Positions 9,404 through 18,213 are shown, counted from the stretch's first letter. The stretch is 64,000 bases of DNA from an uncultured Clostridia bacterium (GCA_944391215.1 CALXSR010000037.1:1-64000), one strand, 5' to 3'. Numbers and translations: made by a program. The notes: generated by a model from the letters alone, not told the origin.

Positions 9404-9457
9404 TCTTTTTTATAAAAAAGCTCCTATATTCCCAGATATTACCGCTAGAATACCGTA

Positions 9458-10555
9458 TTAAGCATTATGGGCTATCATACGATCATTGCCAATCATAATA
9501 ACAAAATAACCTTTTTCCCACAAGGAAATGGTTTGGCGGAAAGAACCGTCGCTATTGATGGTGATATCTACGGTTTGTTTGGAAAGATATACTTTATCAT
9601 CAGGATTTTCCACCCGATAAACTGTGATACTTTTGGCTTCCGCAGTGGCATAACCTTTGACATTCACCTGGTCTTCCGAGGCGCTGATTTCATGGCTGCC
9701 AACAAAAAAACCGTCCCCGGCTAAAAAATCCGCCGTTAAATACATCCGACCCTGGCTGTTATAATAAACGCCCACGCCAACAAAACGTTGATTTGTATCC
9801 AGCATATTCTGTCTTTGTTTATCGTCGCTTAACCAACCTTCAAAAGCGCTTTGTCCTTCTATATAGCCGGAAGAAATATTTTCAGCCGGTGTTGGTAAAC
9901 CGGCAGTTTGCGCCCTTTTAGCAATCGATCCTTTACTAGGAGAGGTGTGGGCGAAAAAGTCATTTTCCGCCATATCTTTACTATGAGCCCGAGCCATTTG
10001 TTGCATTTCCGGTACCAAAACCAATTCGGCTAAACCAAGCTCAGTTCTTTGTTTATTGATATTGGTCAACACATTCTCTTCAATGCCCTTGGCGTCCATA
10101 GAATAAATCGGGATCTCTTGCGCCGATTGAATAACCACCTTTTGTTGCGGCCCAATCCAATCTATTGTAGCCCCTAAAGATTCCCCGATAAAACGCAACG
10201 GTACCAAAGTACTGCCGCTGATTTCTCTGGCCGGCATTTGTAAAGTAACGGCATTGCCATCCACTTTAGCGTCAGCGCTGCCCACTTGCAATTCAATGCG
10301 TTTGCTTTCTTTTTTAATGATAATTTCACGAGTTGGCGCTTCATAGTCCACGGTAGCGCCCATATTTTCCGAAATAACCCGAATTGGCACCAAAGTATAA
10401 CCATTATCCACGATAGGTGCAATGGGCAAGGATAAAACCGCACCGTCCAATTCAATGGTAATATCTTCCGCTAAAGCAAATTCCACACCGCTACAGAAAA
10501 AACAACCTACAGCCAAAGCCGCTGCACAAAGCAATTTTTTGCTTTTTACCCGCAT
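9458..10555 (-). CDS. Secreted CAP-domain (SCP/YkwD-like) protein with stalk domain
   Basis: 365 aa. A signal peptide (about residues 1-29) is followed by a copper-amine-oxidase-like domain (about 33-145, with YTLVPIRVISENMG and STLVPLRFIGESLG). A CAP domain lies at about 165-280 with HSKDMAENDFFAHTSP and AENISSG, the usual His/Glu-containing cleft motifs. The C-terminal 80 residues are beta-rich. Bacterial CAP proteins such as YkwD are extracellular and of unsettled biochemical role. ATG at 10555 follows GGGAGGATT. Confidence 0.88.
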   Translation of the reverse strand: MRVKSKKLLCAAALAVGCFFCSGVEFALAEDITIELDGAVLSLPIAPIVDNGYTLVPIRVISENMGATVDYEAPTREIIIKKESKRIELQVGSADAKVDGNAVTLQMPAREISGSTLVPLRFIGESLGATIDWIGPQQKVVIQSAQEIPIYSMDAKGIEENVLTNINKQRTELGLAELVLVPEMQQMARAHSKDMAENDFFAHTSPSKGSIAKRAQTAGLPTPAENISSGYIEGQSAFEGWLSDDKQRQNMLDTNQRFVGVGVYYNSQGRMYLTADFLAGDGFFVGSHEISASEDQVNVKGYATAEAKSITVYRVENPDDKVYLSKQTVDITINSDGSFRQTISLWEKGYFVIMIGNDRMIAHNA

Positions 10556-10687
10556 TTAAAAATCCTCCCGATTTTTCCTTATATAATAGATACAATAATT
10601 TTCTGGTAAAACTTTCTACCTTTTTAAAATTTTTCGTGTTTTTTCAGCAAAATCCTGCGTTTCTTATTTTGCCAAAAATATGAAAAT

Positions 10688-10716
10688 TTGAAAAGAAGAT
10701 ACGCTTCCTTTATAAT
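10688..10716 (+). promoter_or_regulatory. Promoter of the PAP2 gene
   Basis: TTGAAA (10688-10693) and TATAAT (10711-10716) with an ideal 17-base spacer, 24 bases before the start codon. Confidence 0.75.
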
Positions 10717-10739
10717 GTAGAAAAGATAGGGAGGCAACC

Positions 10740-11246
10740 ATGAATCATCGTAATATGGATGAAAGGATTTTCCTTTTCATCAACAGCAAATGTCGCAGCA
10801 AAATATTAGATCAAATTATGCCTATCCTAACCTGGTTAGGCGGCGTTTATGGCATTACTTTGTTATGGATTTGCTTCATTTTGCTACCGCAGTTTTCCGG
10901 AACCAAAGTGTTTTTGGCGGTTTTTTGCACCCAATTTTTCGCGCATGCTTTAAAAAGGTTAACGCGTCGTTTGCGTCCTTATTTAAAAATGCCGGAAACC
11001 ACCTTATTTGAGGAACTGATTTTAACCGATTATTCTTTTCCCTCTGCCCATACGGCTAGCGCCACTTGTTTTTTACCCATTGTGGCCAGCCAAATGCCCG
11101 CTTTTTTTCTGCCTTTTTTCCTATTTGCCCTAAGCGTCGGTTTTTCCCGTATTTATTTGGGTATGCATTATCCCAGTGATGTTTTGGCCGGTCTTTTTCT
11201 AGGTTTTGCCTGCGGTTGTTTGGCTATGGCTTTGCCTTGGCAATAA
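10740..11246 (+). CDS. PAP2-family membrane phosphatase
   Basis: 168 aa integral membrane protein with about five hydrophobic segments. The three acid-phosphatase signature motifs are KRLTRRLRP (residues about 70-78), PSAHTAS (100-106) and SRIYLGMHYPSDVLAG (about 137-152). It probably dephosphorylates undecaprenyl pyrophosphate or another lipid phosphate. ATG follows GGGAGG. Monocistronic, convergent with the next gene. Confidence 0.88.
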   Translation: MNHRNMDERIFLFINSKCRSKILDQIMPILTWLGGVYGITLLWICFILLPQFSGTKVFLAVFCTQFFAHALKRLTRRLRPYLKMPETTLFEELILTDYSFPSAHTASATCFLPIVASQMPAFFLPFFLFALSVGFSRIYLGMHYPSDVLAGLFLGFACGCLAMALPWQ

Positions 11247-11250
11247 AATG

Positions 11251-12063
11251 TTATTCCATAATACGATAATGGGCGACAATGGTTGCCCATTTTTGATTGG
11301 GCGCTAAAATATCCTCTTCCCCACCCCCGCCGGCTAATCCGCTATGATGTAGCAAAAAGGGAATATCCTTGGCGTTTCTTTGATCCGATAAAATGCCGAT
11401 ATGACTATACTCCTGATCCGCTTCGCTAAAAACCACGATATCGCCTGCTTGCCACTCCTGGGTTTGCGTCAAATCTGTCGTAAGGCTTTGGGCGTGAAAA
11501 TCAAAATAAATTTTTAAATTACGCACCCGGCGAAAGTCGATATTGGGATCAGCCTTTGTGATATGCGCATAACGCTGGGGATTTTCAGCAATATCAGCAT
11601 CAATCAATTCTTTTAAATTGATATGGGCATAGGCCAAAGCCCGCCAAATCAAATCCGTGCAAACCGCTTCTCCTTCCGGCGGATAACCACCTTCATAATA
11701 GGCATTCACATAGCTGGGCTTTTTAGCGACTTCCAAACGCGCGCCGGCGACAAACTGTTCCGCAAAAGAAGCATTTACCGTAGACGACATACCCATTGCA
11801 ACAGGAATGGTTTGCGCTGGGGATATCGTTTCGATAAAGTCGGATTCCGATAAAAACGCAACCGCAACAGGAGCCGTTGCCATAAAATGCATACTTGCCT
11901 CGCTTGGCGTTGGCCAATATCCATTCTCTTGTTTTTGCGCTTGCACAGGAAATAAAAAAAGCTTGGCCATTCCCACATAGAGGAAAAGCCAAGCACAAAC
12001 AAAAAACAAAATATGAAGCCCAAAAGGCCTTTTTCTTTTTTGGTCAACCAGTTTCCCAATCAT
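11251..12063 (-). CDS. DUF1287-family protein (NlpC/P60-like fold), membrane anchored
   Basis: 270 aa. One N-terminal hydrophobic segment (about residues 16-35) would anchor or export it. The C-terminal half is DUF1287: EAVCTDLIWRALAYA holds the putative nucleophile Cys, and YSHIGILSDQ the His. DUF1287 has been grouped with papain-like NlpC/P60 folds, so a peptidase or amidase role at the envelope is plausible but unproven. It ends only 4 bases from the convergent PAP2 gene. Confidence 0.8.
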   Translation of the reverse strand: MIGKLVDQKRKRPFGLHILFFVCAWLFLYVGMAKLFLFPVQAQKQENGYWPTPSEASMHFMATAPVAVAFLSESDFIETISPAQTIPVAMGMSSTVNASFAEQFVAGARLEVAKKPSYVNAYYEGGYPPEGEAVCTDLIWRALAYAHINLKELIDADIAENPQRYAHITKADPNIDFRRVRNLKIYFDFHAQSLTTDLTQTQEWQAGDIVVFSEADQEYSHIGILSDQRNAKDIPFLLHHSGLAGGGGEEDILAPNQKWATIVAHYRIME

Positions 12064-12089
12064 TTGTCAACCACCTTTTTTGTTTTCCA

Positions 12090-12449
12090 TTAAAACATAC
12101 CACGCCGCATGCCGCCCAAAACGGAAGTTAAAATACTGCTGATGATACTTAATAAAATTGCCGCTAACACCGTTGCCCAAAAACCACCGGTGGCAAATCC
12201 GGTCATCAACAAATCCACAATTTTTAACATCCCGGCATTCACCACAAAAGTAAAAAGCCCTAATGTTAAAAAATTGATGGGAAAGGAAAAAAATAAACAC
12301 ACCGGCCGTATCACAGCATTGACAATCCCTAACAACAAAGCGGCTACCAAGGCAGCACCAGTACCATCTAAATAGATACTGGGCAAAAGATAAGCAACCA
12401 ACAATAAAGCAATGGCATTACAAAGCCAGCGCCAAACAAAATTCGTCAT
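12090..12449 (-). CDS. YvlD-like small membrane protein (phage holin 4 superfamily)
   Basis: 119 aa with four hydrophobic segments and typical family phrases (LGIVNAVIRPV and FPINFLTLGLFTFVVNAGML). Function is unknown in the family. The ATG at 12449 follows GAGGGTG; an in-frame ATG-like start further upstream lacks a ribosome binding site. Twenty-six bases precede the DUF1287 gene, so the two may be co-transcribed. Confidence 0.82.
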   Translation of the reverse strand: MTNFVWRWLCNAIALLLVAYLLPSIYLDGTGAALVAALLLGIVNAVIRPVCLFFSFPINFLTLGLFTFVVNAGMLKIVDLLMTGFATGGFWATVLAAILLSIISSILTSVLGGMRRGMF

Positions 12450-12616
12450 CCATTCACCCTCTAACAAAATAAGATTTGCCATATTATATCATAAAAAACA
12501 GGTCTCATACTATGAATTTCCTTTATGAATTGTATTTTTCACAAAGATTGGATAGAATAAAGATTAGAAAAGAATCCAAATTTTGCCTACACGGAAAAGT
12601 GGAAAGGAGTTTTCAT

Positions 12617-13774
12617 ATGCAAGATCCCAGAATAGAAAAATTAGCCAAACAAATTGTTCGTTATTCTTTGCATTTGCAACCCAAAGAAAGAGTATTAATT
12701 GAAACCAATGGTTTTGAAATCCCTTTAACCAAAGCCATCATCAAAGAAGTATACCGGGCCCATGCCGTACCATTTCTCAATATTCATAACGGCGAATTAT
12801 TGAGAGAATTATTAATGGAATCCGATACCCAGCAAATACAGGCTATTGCCCGTTATGAAGCCGCTCGGATGAAAGAAATGCATGCCTATGTTGGTATTCG
12901 CGCCGCCGCCAATGCATATGAATTAAGTGGCGTGCCCGCTGACAAAATGCAAATGTACAATCAATTATGGATGGAGCCGGTTCATCATGAAATCCGCGTA
13001 AAAAGAACCAAATGGGTTATTTTGCGTTATCCCAATGATCAAATGGCCCAAATGGCCAAAATGCCTACCGAGCAATTTGAGGATTTTTACTTTGCTGTTT
13101 GTAATTTAAACTATGCCAAAATGAGCGAGGCCATGATTCCCTTGCAACAACTGATCAATCGCACCGATAAAGTAAAAATTGTGGCGCCCGGCACGGATTT
13201 AAGCTTTTCCATTAAAGGCATCGGCGGCGTTTTATGCGACGGCCAATGCAATTTACCGGACGGCGAAGTTTATACCGCGCCCATTAAAGAAAGCGTCGAA
13301 GGATATATTACCTATAATACGCCTTCTTCTAACCAAGGATATTCTTTTTCCAATATTCGCCTGTCTTTCCAACAAGGAAAAATTGTAGCCGCCATTGCCG
13401 ACCAACACAATGAAGAATTGAAACAAATTTTCGATACCGACCCCGGCGCCCGTTATATAGGCGAATTTTCTTTTGGTTTAAATCCGTATATCAACCAGCC
13501 GATGAACGATATTTTATTTGATGAAAAAATTGCCGGCAGCATTCACTTTACGCCCGGGTCCTGCTATCAAGACGCCTGGAACGGCAACCGCAGCGCCATT
13601 CACTGGGATTTAGTGGCTATTCACACCCCAGAATACGGCGGCGGGGAAATTTATTTTGACGATGTGCTCATTCGCAAAGACGGCCTTTTTGTTTTGCCGG
13701 AATTGGAAGGCCTAAATCCACAAAATTTAATGAAAAACGATCAGGAAACCGCAGAGGACGCGGATTCCGAATAG
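12617..13774 (+). CDS. M29-family aminopeptidase (AmpS-like)
   Basis: 385 aa, close to the 400 aa of the thermophilic metallo-aminopeptidase family. Family features seen are LHLQPKERVLIETNG, the Glu-rich metal region IKESVEGYITYNTPS, GEFSFGLNPYIN and the His-containing GSIHFTPGSCYQDAWNG. ATG follows AAAGGAG. It releases N-terminal residues from peptides in the cytoplasm by family knowledge. Fifteen bases before the next gene's proposed start, so likely co-transcribed. Confidence 0.88.
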   Translation: MQDPRIEKLAKQIVRYSLHLQPKERVLIETNGFEIPLTKAIIKEVYRAHAVPFLNIHNGELLRELLMESDTQQIQAIARYEAARMKEMHAYVGIRAAANAYELSGVPADKMQMYNQLWMEPVHHEIRVKRTKWVILRYPNDQMAQMAKMPTEQFEDFYFAVCNLNYAKMSEAMIPLQQLINRTDKVKIVAPGTDLSFSIKGIGGVLCDGQCNLPDGEVYTAPIKESVEGYITYNTPSSNQGYSFSNIRLSFQQGKIVAAIADQHNEELKQIFDTDPGARYIGEFSFGLNPYINQPMNDILFDEKIAGSIHFTPGSCYQDAWNGNRSAIHWDLVAIHTPEYGGGEIYFDDVLIRKDGLFVLPELEGLNPQNLMKNDQETAEDADSE

Positions 13775-13789
13775 AAAGGACTGTTTCCG

Positions 13790-15469
13790 ATTTCCAATAG
13801 CATTACCGTTACTTATGAAAATGAAAAACACAGTTTGCCCATCGGCATTTCTTTAGCAGAAGCTTTAGAACAATATTTGCCTGCCCGTTTTCCGCAACCG
13901 GTGGCGGCTATCGTAAACGGTATTGAGCAGGAATTGGATTATACCTTATATACGGACAGCCAAATTTTATGGCTGGATTTTACCAGCGCCCAAGGCAACC
14001 GTATTTATAAAAGAAGTTTACACTTTGTCTTGGTTTTGGCTTGCCTGGCTATTTTTCCCAACCGCCAGTTGCGCATTTCCCATTCTTTAAATAATGGCAC
14101 TTATTGTGAATTTCAGGATGAAATCCCATTGGAATTGGCCCAATTAGAAGCCATTGAAGCCGAAATGCATCGTTTAATTGCGCTCGATTTACCGGTTATT
14201 CGCCGCGAAGTAAGCAAAGACGACGCCATCGCCTTTTTTAAAGAACAAGGGAAAGTGGAAAAAGCAGCTGTTTTAAGTCATCGGGTTAGTAATAAAATTA
14301 AATTATACACCTGTAATGGATTAACCGAATATTTTTATGGCCGCATGGTGACCCATATTGGCCTTTTGCATAACTTTGCCTTGGCTTTATTTGACGACGG
14401 TTTTGTCTTAAATTTGCCTTCGCAGCAGGATATTAACTTTACCGCCAGCCCCAGAGTACAACCAAAAAGGCTGCAAGCCAGTATTCAAAGCTATCAACGC
14501 TGGGTAAATTTATTACATTTGGATACGGTAGCCGAATTGAATGAAATGATAGAACGCGGCGAATACAATGATTTGATTCAAATTGCCGAAACTATCCACG
14601 AACGCAATTTGCATAAAATTAGCGACCAAATTGCCGCTACGGTACCGCAAACCAAACTGGTTTTGGTGGCCGGACCAAGCTCATCGGGAAAAACAACTTT
14701 TACGCACCGTTTGGCCATTCAATTCCGCAGCATTGGCTTAAAACCGACAATGATTTCTTTGGATAATTATTTTGTGGATCGGGATAAAACCCCAAAAGAT
14801 GAAACCGGCGAACTTGATTTTGAAAGCCTTTATGCTTTAGATTTGGAGCTATTTAACGACCATTTGCAAAAACTGGTACGCGGAGAAGAAGTACAAATGC
14901 CTTTATACGATTTTACCCAAGGCCGACGGGCCGAAAAAACGCAGTCCTTGCGCTTACAAGATGGCGAATTGCTTCTAATTGAAGGCATTCATGGCTTGAA
15001 TGAAGAGTTAACTTGCAAAATACCGGCGGCGCAAAAAAAGAAAATTTATATCAGCGCCTTAAGCCAACTGCGATTGGATGAATACAATCCGTTGGCCTCC
15101 TCGGATAATCGTTTATTACGGCGTATGGTACGTGACATGCAATTTCGCAGTACCAGTCCGGCAGAAACTTTATTGCGCTGGCGCAGCGTAAGAAGAGGAG
15201 AAAATAAAAACATCTTCCCTTATCAAGAAAATGCTGATTTTTATTTTAATTCCGCTTTGGTTTACGAACTGCCAGCCATTCGGCCTTTGATTGAACCGGC
15301 CTTACAGGAAATTGCCATGAGCAGTCCAGCCTGGTTGGAAGCCAAAAGGCTTTTGCGTTTAATTCAGTATTTTTTGCCCACCAAGCCGGACAATATTCCG
15401 TTAAACTCCATTGCTCAAGAATTTATCGGCAAATCCTTATACCATGCCTTACCTGGAGAAAAAGACTAA
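13790..15469 (+). CDS. TGS-like domain/uridine-kinase-like nucleotide kinase fusion
   Basis: About 559 aa. Residues 1-65 resemble a TGS domain (ITVTYENEKHSLPIGISLAE). A central region of the threonyl-tRNA-synthetase-editing type follows, then a uridine kinase/PRK P-loop domain with GPSSSGKTTFTHRL and DNYFVDRDKTPKDE. This architecture is common in Bacillota; its substrate is uncertain. No standard start lies near the GAAAGGA at 13774-13780. ATT at 13790 is 9 bases after it and keeps the TGS domain whole, while the first in-frame TTG (13835) would cut it and lacks a ribosome binding site. Confidence 0.8.
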   Translation: MSNSITVTYENEKHSLPIGISLAEALEQYLPARFPQPVAAIVNGIEQELDYTLYTDSQILWLDFTSAQGNRIYKRSLHFVLVLACLAIFPNRQLRISHSLNNGTYCEFQDEIPLELAQLEAIEAEMHRLIALDLPVIRREVSKDDAIAFFKEQGKVEKAAVLSHRVSNKIKLYTCNGLTEYFYGRMVTHIGLLHNFALALFDDGFVLNLPSQQDINFTASPRVQPKRLQASIQSYQRWVNLLHLDTVAELNEMIERGEYNDLIQIAETIHERNLHKISDQIAATVPQTKLVLVAGPSSSGKTTFTHRLAIQFRSIGLKPTMISLDNYFVDRDKTPKDETGELDFESLYALDLELFNDHLQKLVRGEEVQMPLYDFTQGRRAEKTQSLRLQDGELLLIEGIHGLNEELTCKIPAAQKKKIYISALSQLRLDEYNPLASSDNRLLRRMVRDMQFRSTSPAETLLRWRSVRRGENKNIFPYQENADFYFNSALVYELPAIRPLIEPALQEIAMSSPAWLEAKRLLRLIQYFLPTKPDNIPLNSIAQEFIGKSLYHALPGEKD

Positions 15470-15473
15470 AAAA

Positions 15474-15490
15474 GACCGCTTTACGCGGTC
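15474..15490 (+). terminator. Bidirectional terminator between uridine-kinase-like and SLOG genes
   Basis: GACCGC/GCGGTC stem flanked by six A and six T residues; works for both convergent genes. Confidence 0.9.
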
Positions 15491-15494
15491 TTTT

Positions 15495-15970
15495 TTAATC
15501 AAGCCATTTAGCCAAATTGCAAGCCGGCACTCCTCTGCAACAGGCATTGGCTAAAGTTTGCGCCACAGGCCCATGAGACAAAGGAGAATAAACAATGCCA
15601 TAACTGTTGCTTTCCAATAAATAACAGTTGCGTTTGGCAACACAGCCGCTACCATATTCTTCCGCAGCATATTGCATTTGATTTACTTGCTCGATACAAT
15701 AGCGCAAGGTTGCGTCATCCACATCAGGAGGCAAATAGCCGCGGTAGGGCCATACGGCTTTTATAATCAGTTGCGGATAAAAACGACGGAAAAAAAGGAA
15801 GTAAGCAAAACCATAGCGGCAAAGCCGGTGACATCGCCCACCAAAAACAAATTCTTCCCCGACAACAACTGTTTTTCCATCTCCTGCGCCAGGCAATATT
15901 GAAAAATATCTCTTTTTCGCAGGTCCACTTCTTCTTCGCCCAGGAAAAAACAAGTTTTACCGCTATTCAT
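15495..15970 (-). pseudogene. DUF1273-like (SLOG superfamily) protein, interrupted by a -1 frameshift
   Basis: The ATG at 15970 follows GGGAGG and opens MNSGKTCFFLGEEEVDLRKR..., which stops at 15767. The remaining domain continues in the -1 frame to 15495, with FYPQLIIKAVWPY and the family-like YGSGCVAKRNCYLLESNS and ACNLAKWL. The joint lies at a seven-A run (15790-15796 on the plus strand). A product of about 158 aa would fit DUF1273-type SLOG proteins, thought to bind nucleotides or nucleotide-like ligands. One extra base would restore it, so decay, recoding or sequence error are all possible. Confidence 0.7.
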
Positions 15971-16064
15971 AAAAACCTCCCAAATCATAAAACGGACTAT
16001 CAATCCAATTTTACCATGCTTTAATTTAATAGAATCAAGGAAATAATAATAACAGGTGATAAAA

Positions 16065-16313
16065 TTGGACGAAAATAAAAATATCATCAGTTCGCGCTTG
16101 CGGGAGGCCCGTTGTCAGGAGCGGCCAAAAACAACTCAAAACGATATTAGCGCAAGATTGCAAATTTTAGGCGTCACCCTCTCGGCTAGTTCCATCGGTA
16201 AAATTGAAAAAGGGCAAAGGGCTGTAACGGATATCCAATTAGTCGCCTTTGCTAAAGCGCTAAATGTTATAGTGGCCTGGTTGCTAGGGGAAGAACCGAG
16301 AAAACAAAGATAA
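16065..16313 (+). CDS. XRE-family helix-turn-helix regulator
   Basis: 82 aa Cro/C1-type HTH. The helices are visible in TTQNDISARLQILG and SASSIGKIEKGQRAVTDIQLVAFAKALNV, ending WLLGE. The TTG at 16065 is chosen because AGGTGAT lies just upstream; a GTG at 16056 is an alternative. Target unknown. It is followed by a decayed second HTH gene. Confidence 0.82.
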   Translation: MDENKNIISSRLREARCQERPKTTQNDISARLQILGVTLSASSIGKIEKGQRAVTDIQLVAFAKALNVIVAWLLGEEPRKQR

Positions 16314-16373
16314 AACGCAAGGAGAATCTTGTCAAACAAAGGAATTTGCTACATTAGAACAAGAAATAGAATA

Positions 16374-16402
16374 GAATTGAATTGAATTGAATTGAATTGA
16401 AT
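16374..16402 (+). repeat. Pentanucleotide tandem repeat (GAATT)n
   Basis: Five exact GAATT units and a partial sixth, placed between the XRE gene and the decayed HTH gene. Such tracts can change length by slippage; no downstream gene is clearly controlled by it. Confidence 0.9.
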
Positions 16403-16448
16403 AAAACAACCACACACTACTATGAATATCGTTTGGGAATATTAATAG

Positions 16449-16696
16449 ATGGATAAAAACAAAAGCATACTAAAAATAAAAGAATACAATAAAATTGAAA
16501 TAAAGTTAAAATAACTTTTGAATGCCCGCGGTATGAAAAGAAACTTTTTAGCTAGGGCAATCCATACTCGCTTTGAAGTGATTGACAAATGGTATCAAAA
16601 TGACCTAGAAAAAATTGACGCAGATATTTTATTCTAGCGTGTATTTGCTTTGTTTTACAATGTCAAGTTTCCGATATTATCGAATATAAACAGTAA
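16449..16696 (+). pseudogene. Decayed XRE-type HTH regulator
   Basis: Read from the ATG at 16449, the frame gives a lead-in, then a TAA (16512-16514), then LLNARGMKRNFLARAIHTRF and EVIDKWYQNDLEKIDADIL. It stops at TAG 16635. The -1 frame continues ICFVLQCQVSDIIEYK to TAA 16694. Together these reconstruct a small YozG-like Cro/C1 regulator (RFEVIDKWY and CQVSDIIEY are typical) broken by one nonsense codon and one frameshift. Confidence 0.75.
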
Positions 16697-16838
16697 AATT
16701 GTTCCAATTTAAGCAAGAATATGTTCAGGAACGTGTAAAGGAAGTAACGAAGTGGCCAATAGCACTCCTTTTTGTTTGCGACAAAATCATCTCTTGCAAA
16801 AAATTATCCTTTCATATGAACAGGCTAGGCCGCCTTTG

Positions 16839-16847
16839 CATATGATA
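16839..16847 (+). promoter_or_regulatory. Possible sigma-K-type -10 element
   Basis: CATATGATA matches the CATANNNTA pattern of sigma-K -10 boxes, about 37 bases before the start of the Cys-rich gene. The -35 side is weak, so this is suggestive only. Confidence 0.3.
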
Positions 16848-16883
16848 AAACATGAAAGTAATTTTTTTTAAGAGGTGATTTTT

Positions 16884-17603
16884 TTGAGAAGTTGTTATCC
16901 TTATTGCGCAGGCGGTGGTTGCGCCGGGAATTGTCCTCCCGTAAAATTCCGCCAAGTATACAGAAAAATTCAAGCACAAAGACTCATTGATCAATGCACG
17001 GATTGCCAACCCATTGAAAGGACGGTTAGCATACCCGTTTCCACTTTCCCCGGTCTTTCAGTAGGCGACCCCTTAAACTGCAAACTGAACAATTCCATTG
17101 AGTACCAGGATGTAACTTACCCCAACAACAGCAGACGCACGGACAAATGTACCAACCCGGTGGTAGACTTAATTTTCAATTTAACCTTTAAGTTATCGCC
17201 CCCAGGGTGCGACTGCAACCCGGATACCTATTTGGTACCGGTTACTGTAGCCCGCAGTATTGCCCTATGCGTTGCTCCAGCGGCCATTATAGACGCCAGC
17301 CAATCCAGTTTAATTAACTGTTTTGCGGTTGTTTCCGCCGTTAACGACACCAATTACACCATATTGCTTTACATCGTCCCCTGCTTTGTCATCAGCAGCA
17401 TTGTAAACGAAAACATTTGCATTACCGGCTTCCAACCGGTGGATGAAAACTCGGCCTTGCCGCCTTGCTGCCAAAAACTAAATTGCGCTGCTTTAGATAG
17501 CGTTTATGGTTGCGGCAACTTTGGCTACAATACCACTGCCAATAGCGATGGTACCGTGAATGTTTCCAGTATGCCTATGGTTACTACCACAACCACGCGG
17601 TAA
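16884..17603 (+). CDS. Cysteine-rich protein of unknown function (coat-like)
   Basis: 239 aa with about 20 Cys. An N-terminal cluster reads RSCYPYCAGGGCAGNCPP and a second occurs at SALPPCCQKLNCAALDSVYG. The centre is beta-rich and hydrophobic, and the tail is Thr-rich (VTTTTTR). There is no signal peptide and no domain I recognise. The composition recalls spore-coat or exosporium proteins. The TTG at 16884 is preferred: AAGAGGTGA is five bases upstream, whereas the GTG at 16875 overlaps that site. A strong terminator follows, so it is monocistronic. Confidence 0.7.
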   Translation: MRSCYPYCAGGGCAGNCPPVKFRQVYRKIQAQRLIDQCTDCQPIERTVSIPVSTFPGLSVGDPLNCKLNNSIEYQDVTYPNNSRRTDKCTNPVVDLIFNLTFKLSPPGCDCNPDTYLVPVTVARSIALCVAPAAIIDASQSSLINCFAVVSAVNDTNYTILLYIVPCFVISSIVNENICITGFQPVDENSALPPCCQKLNCAALDSVYGCGNFGYNTTANSDGTVNVSSMPMVTTTTTR

Positions 17604-17660
17604 AAAATTTTTTCTCATAGGAACCAAATACCAAAAGCTGCATACAATAAAGTAACCGCC

Positions 17661-17732
17661 GGAGGATAGAAAAAAGAGAACCGGATTGCGATTTTGTCGC
17701 GTCTTGTTCTCTTTTTCTCTATCCTCCTTTTT
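17661..17732 (+). terminator. Long-stem terminator of the Cys-rich gene
   Basis: Arms 17661-17681 and 17706-17727 pair over about 21 bp with one bulge, enclosing a smaller GCGA/TCGC hairpin, and are followed by a T-run. Confidence 0.8.
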
Positions 17733-17833
17733 TCGTTTGTCAAATCCGCCACGATTGACAACAAAAATTCCCCTTACCTCTCCTTAACCAAAGAACATCT
17801 CTTAGAAAAGAAAACGCCACAAAAATCTCTCCG

Positions 17834-17861
17834 AAAGAAGAAAGCAACTGCTTTCTTCTTT
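17834..17861. repeat. Perfect 12-bp inverted repeat
   Basis: AAAGAAGAAAGC and its complement separated by four bases, in the gene-free stretch 17604-18213. It has no long T-run on either side; role unclear. Short frames here on both strands look like shadows. Confidence 0.6.
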
Positions 17862-17953
17862 GCCTCTTATGGCTGATATGCAGCCAAAAAAGAAAAAACA
17901 ATAAATTTGGCCCAATCTGGCACAGCTTGTCCCAAATTTTCATAGTATATAGT

Positions 17954-18113
17954 AGAGAAAGGGAGCGGCTGCCTCGAAAAAATCACCGCCAAAAACCCCC
18001 GCCTGCACATCTGCTTCTCTCCTTTTGCCTTCTGTCAACAACCCCCAAAAAGCAAGGCTTCCTTTCTCTTTGATATAAAAACCGCAGGCCCACCCCCGGC
18101 CTGCGGTTTTGTG
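17954..18113 (+). ncRNA. Candidate structured RNA ending in an intrinsic terminator
   Basis: The gene-free interval holds a 13-bp closing helix (17954-17966 with 18057-18069, one G-U pair). It encloses a C-rich, mostly single-stranded interior of 90 bases. A 13-bp terminator stem (18078-18090 with 18098-18110) and a T-run follow directly. A weak promoter-like TTGTCC...TATAGT lies at 17927-17953. The closed-helix-with-large-bubble plan resembles 6S RNA in outline, but I cannot match its sequence, nor SRP RNA or tmRNA. Confidence 0.4.
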
Positions 18114-18213
18114 TATTTTCCATGAAAAATGTCTTCTTGCCCTTTTATAAAATGCCAAGTCAGGATATAATAAAAAAAGATTTTGACCAATTTGCAAAAG
18201 GAGAAGAGAAAAA

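Noticed and set aside
17694-17876. 60-codon plus-strand frame with hydrophobic start
   Set aside because: It runs through two hairpins and a terminator, has no ribosome binding site, and is rich in low-complexity Lys/Phe.
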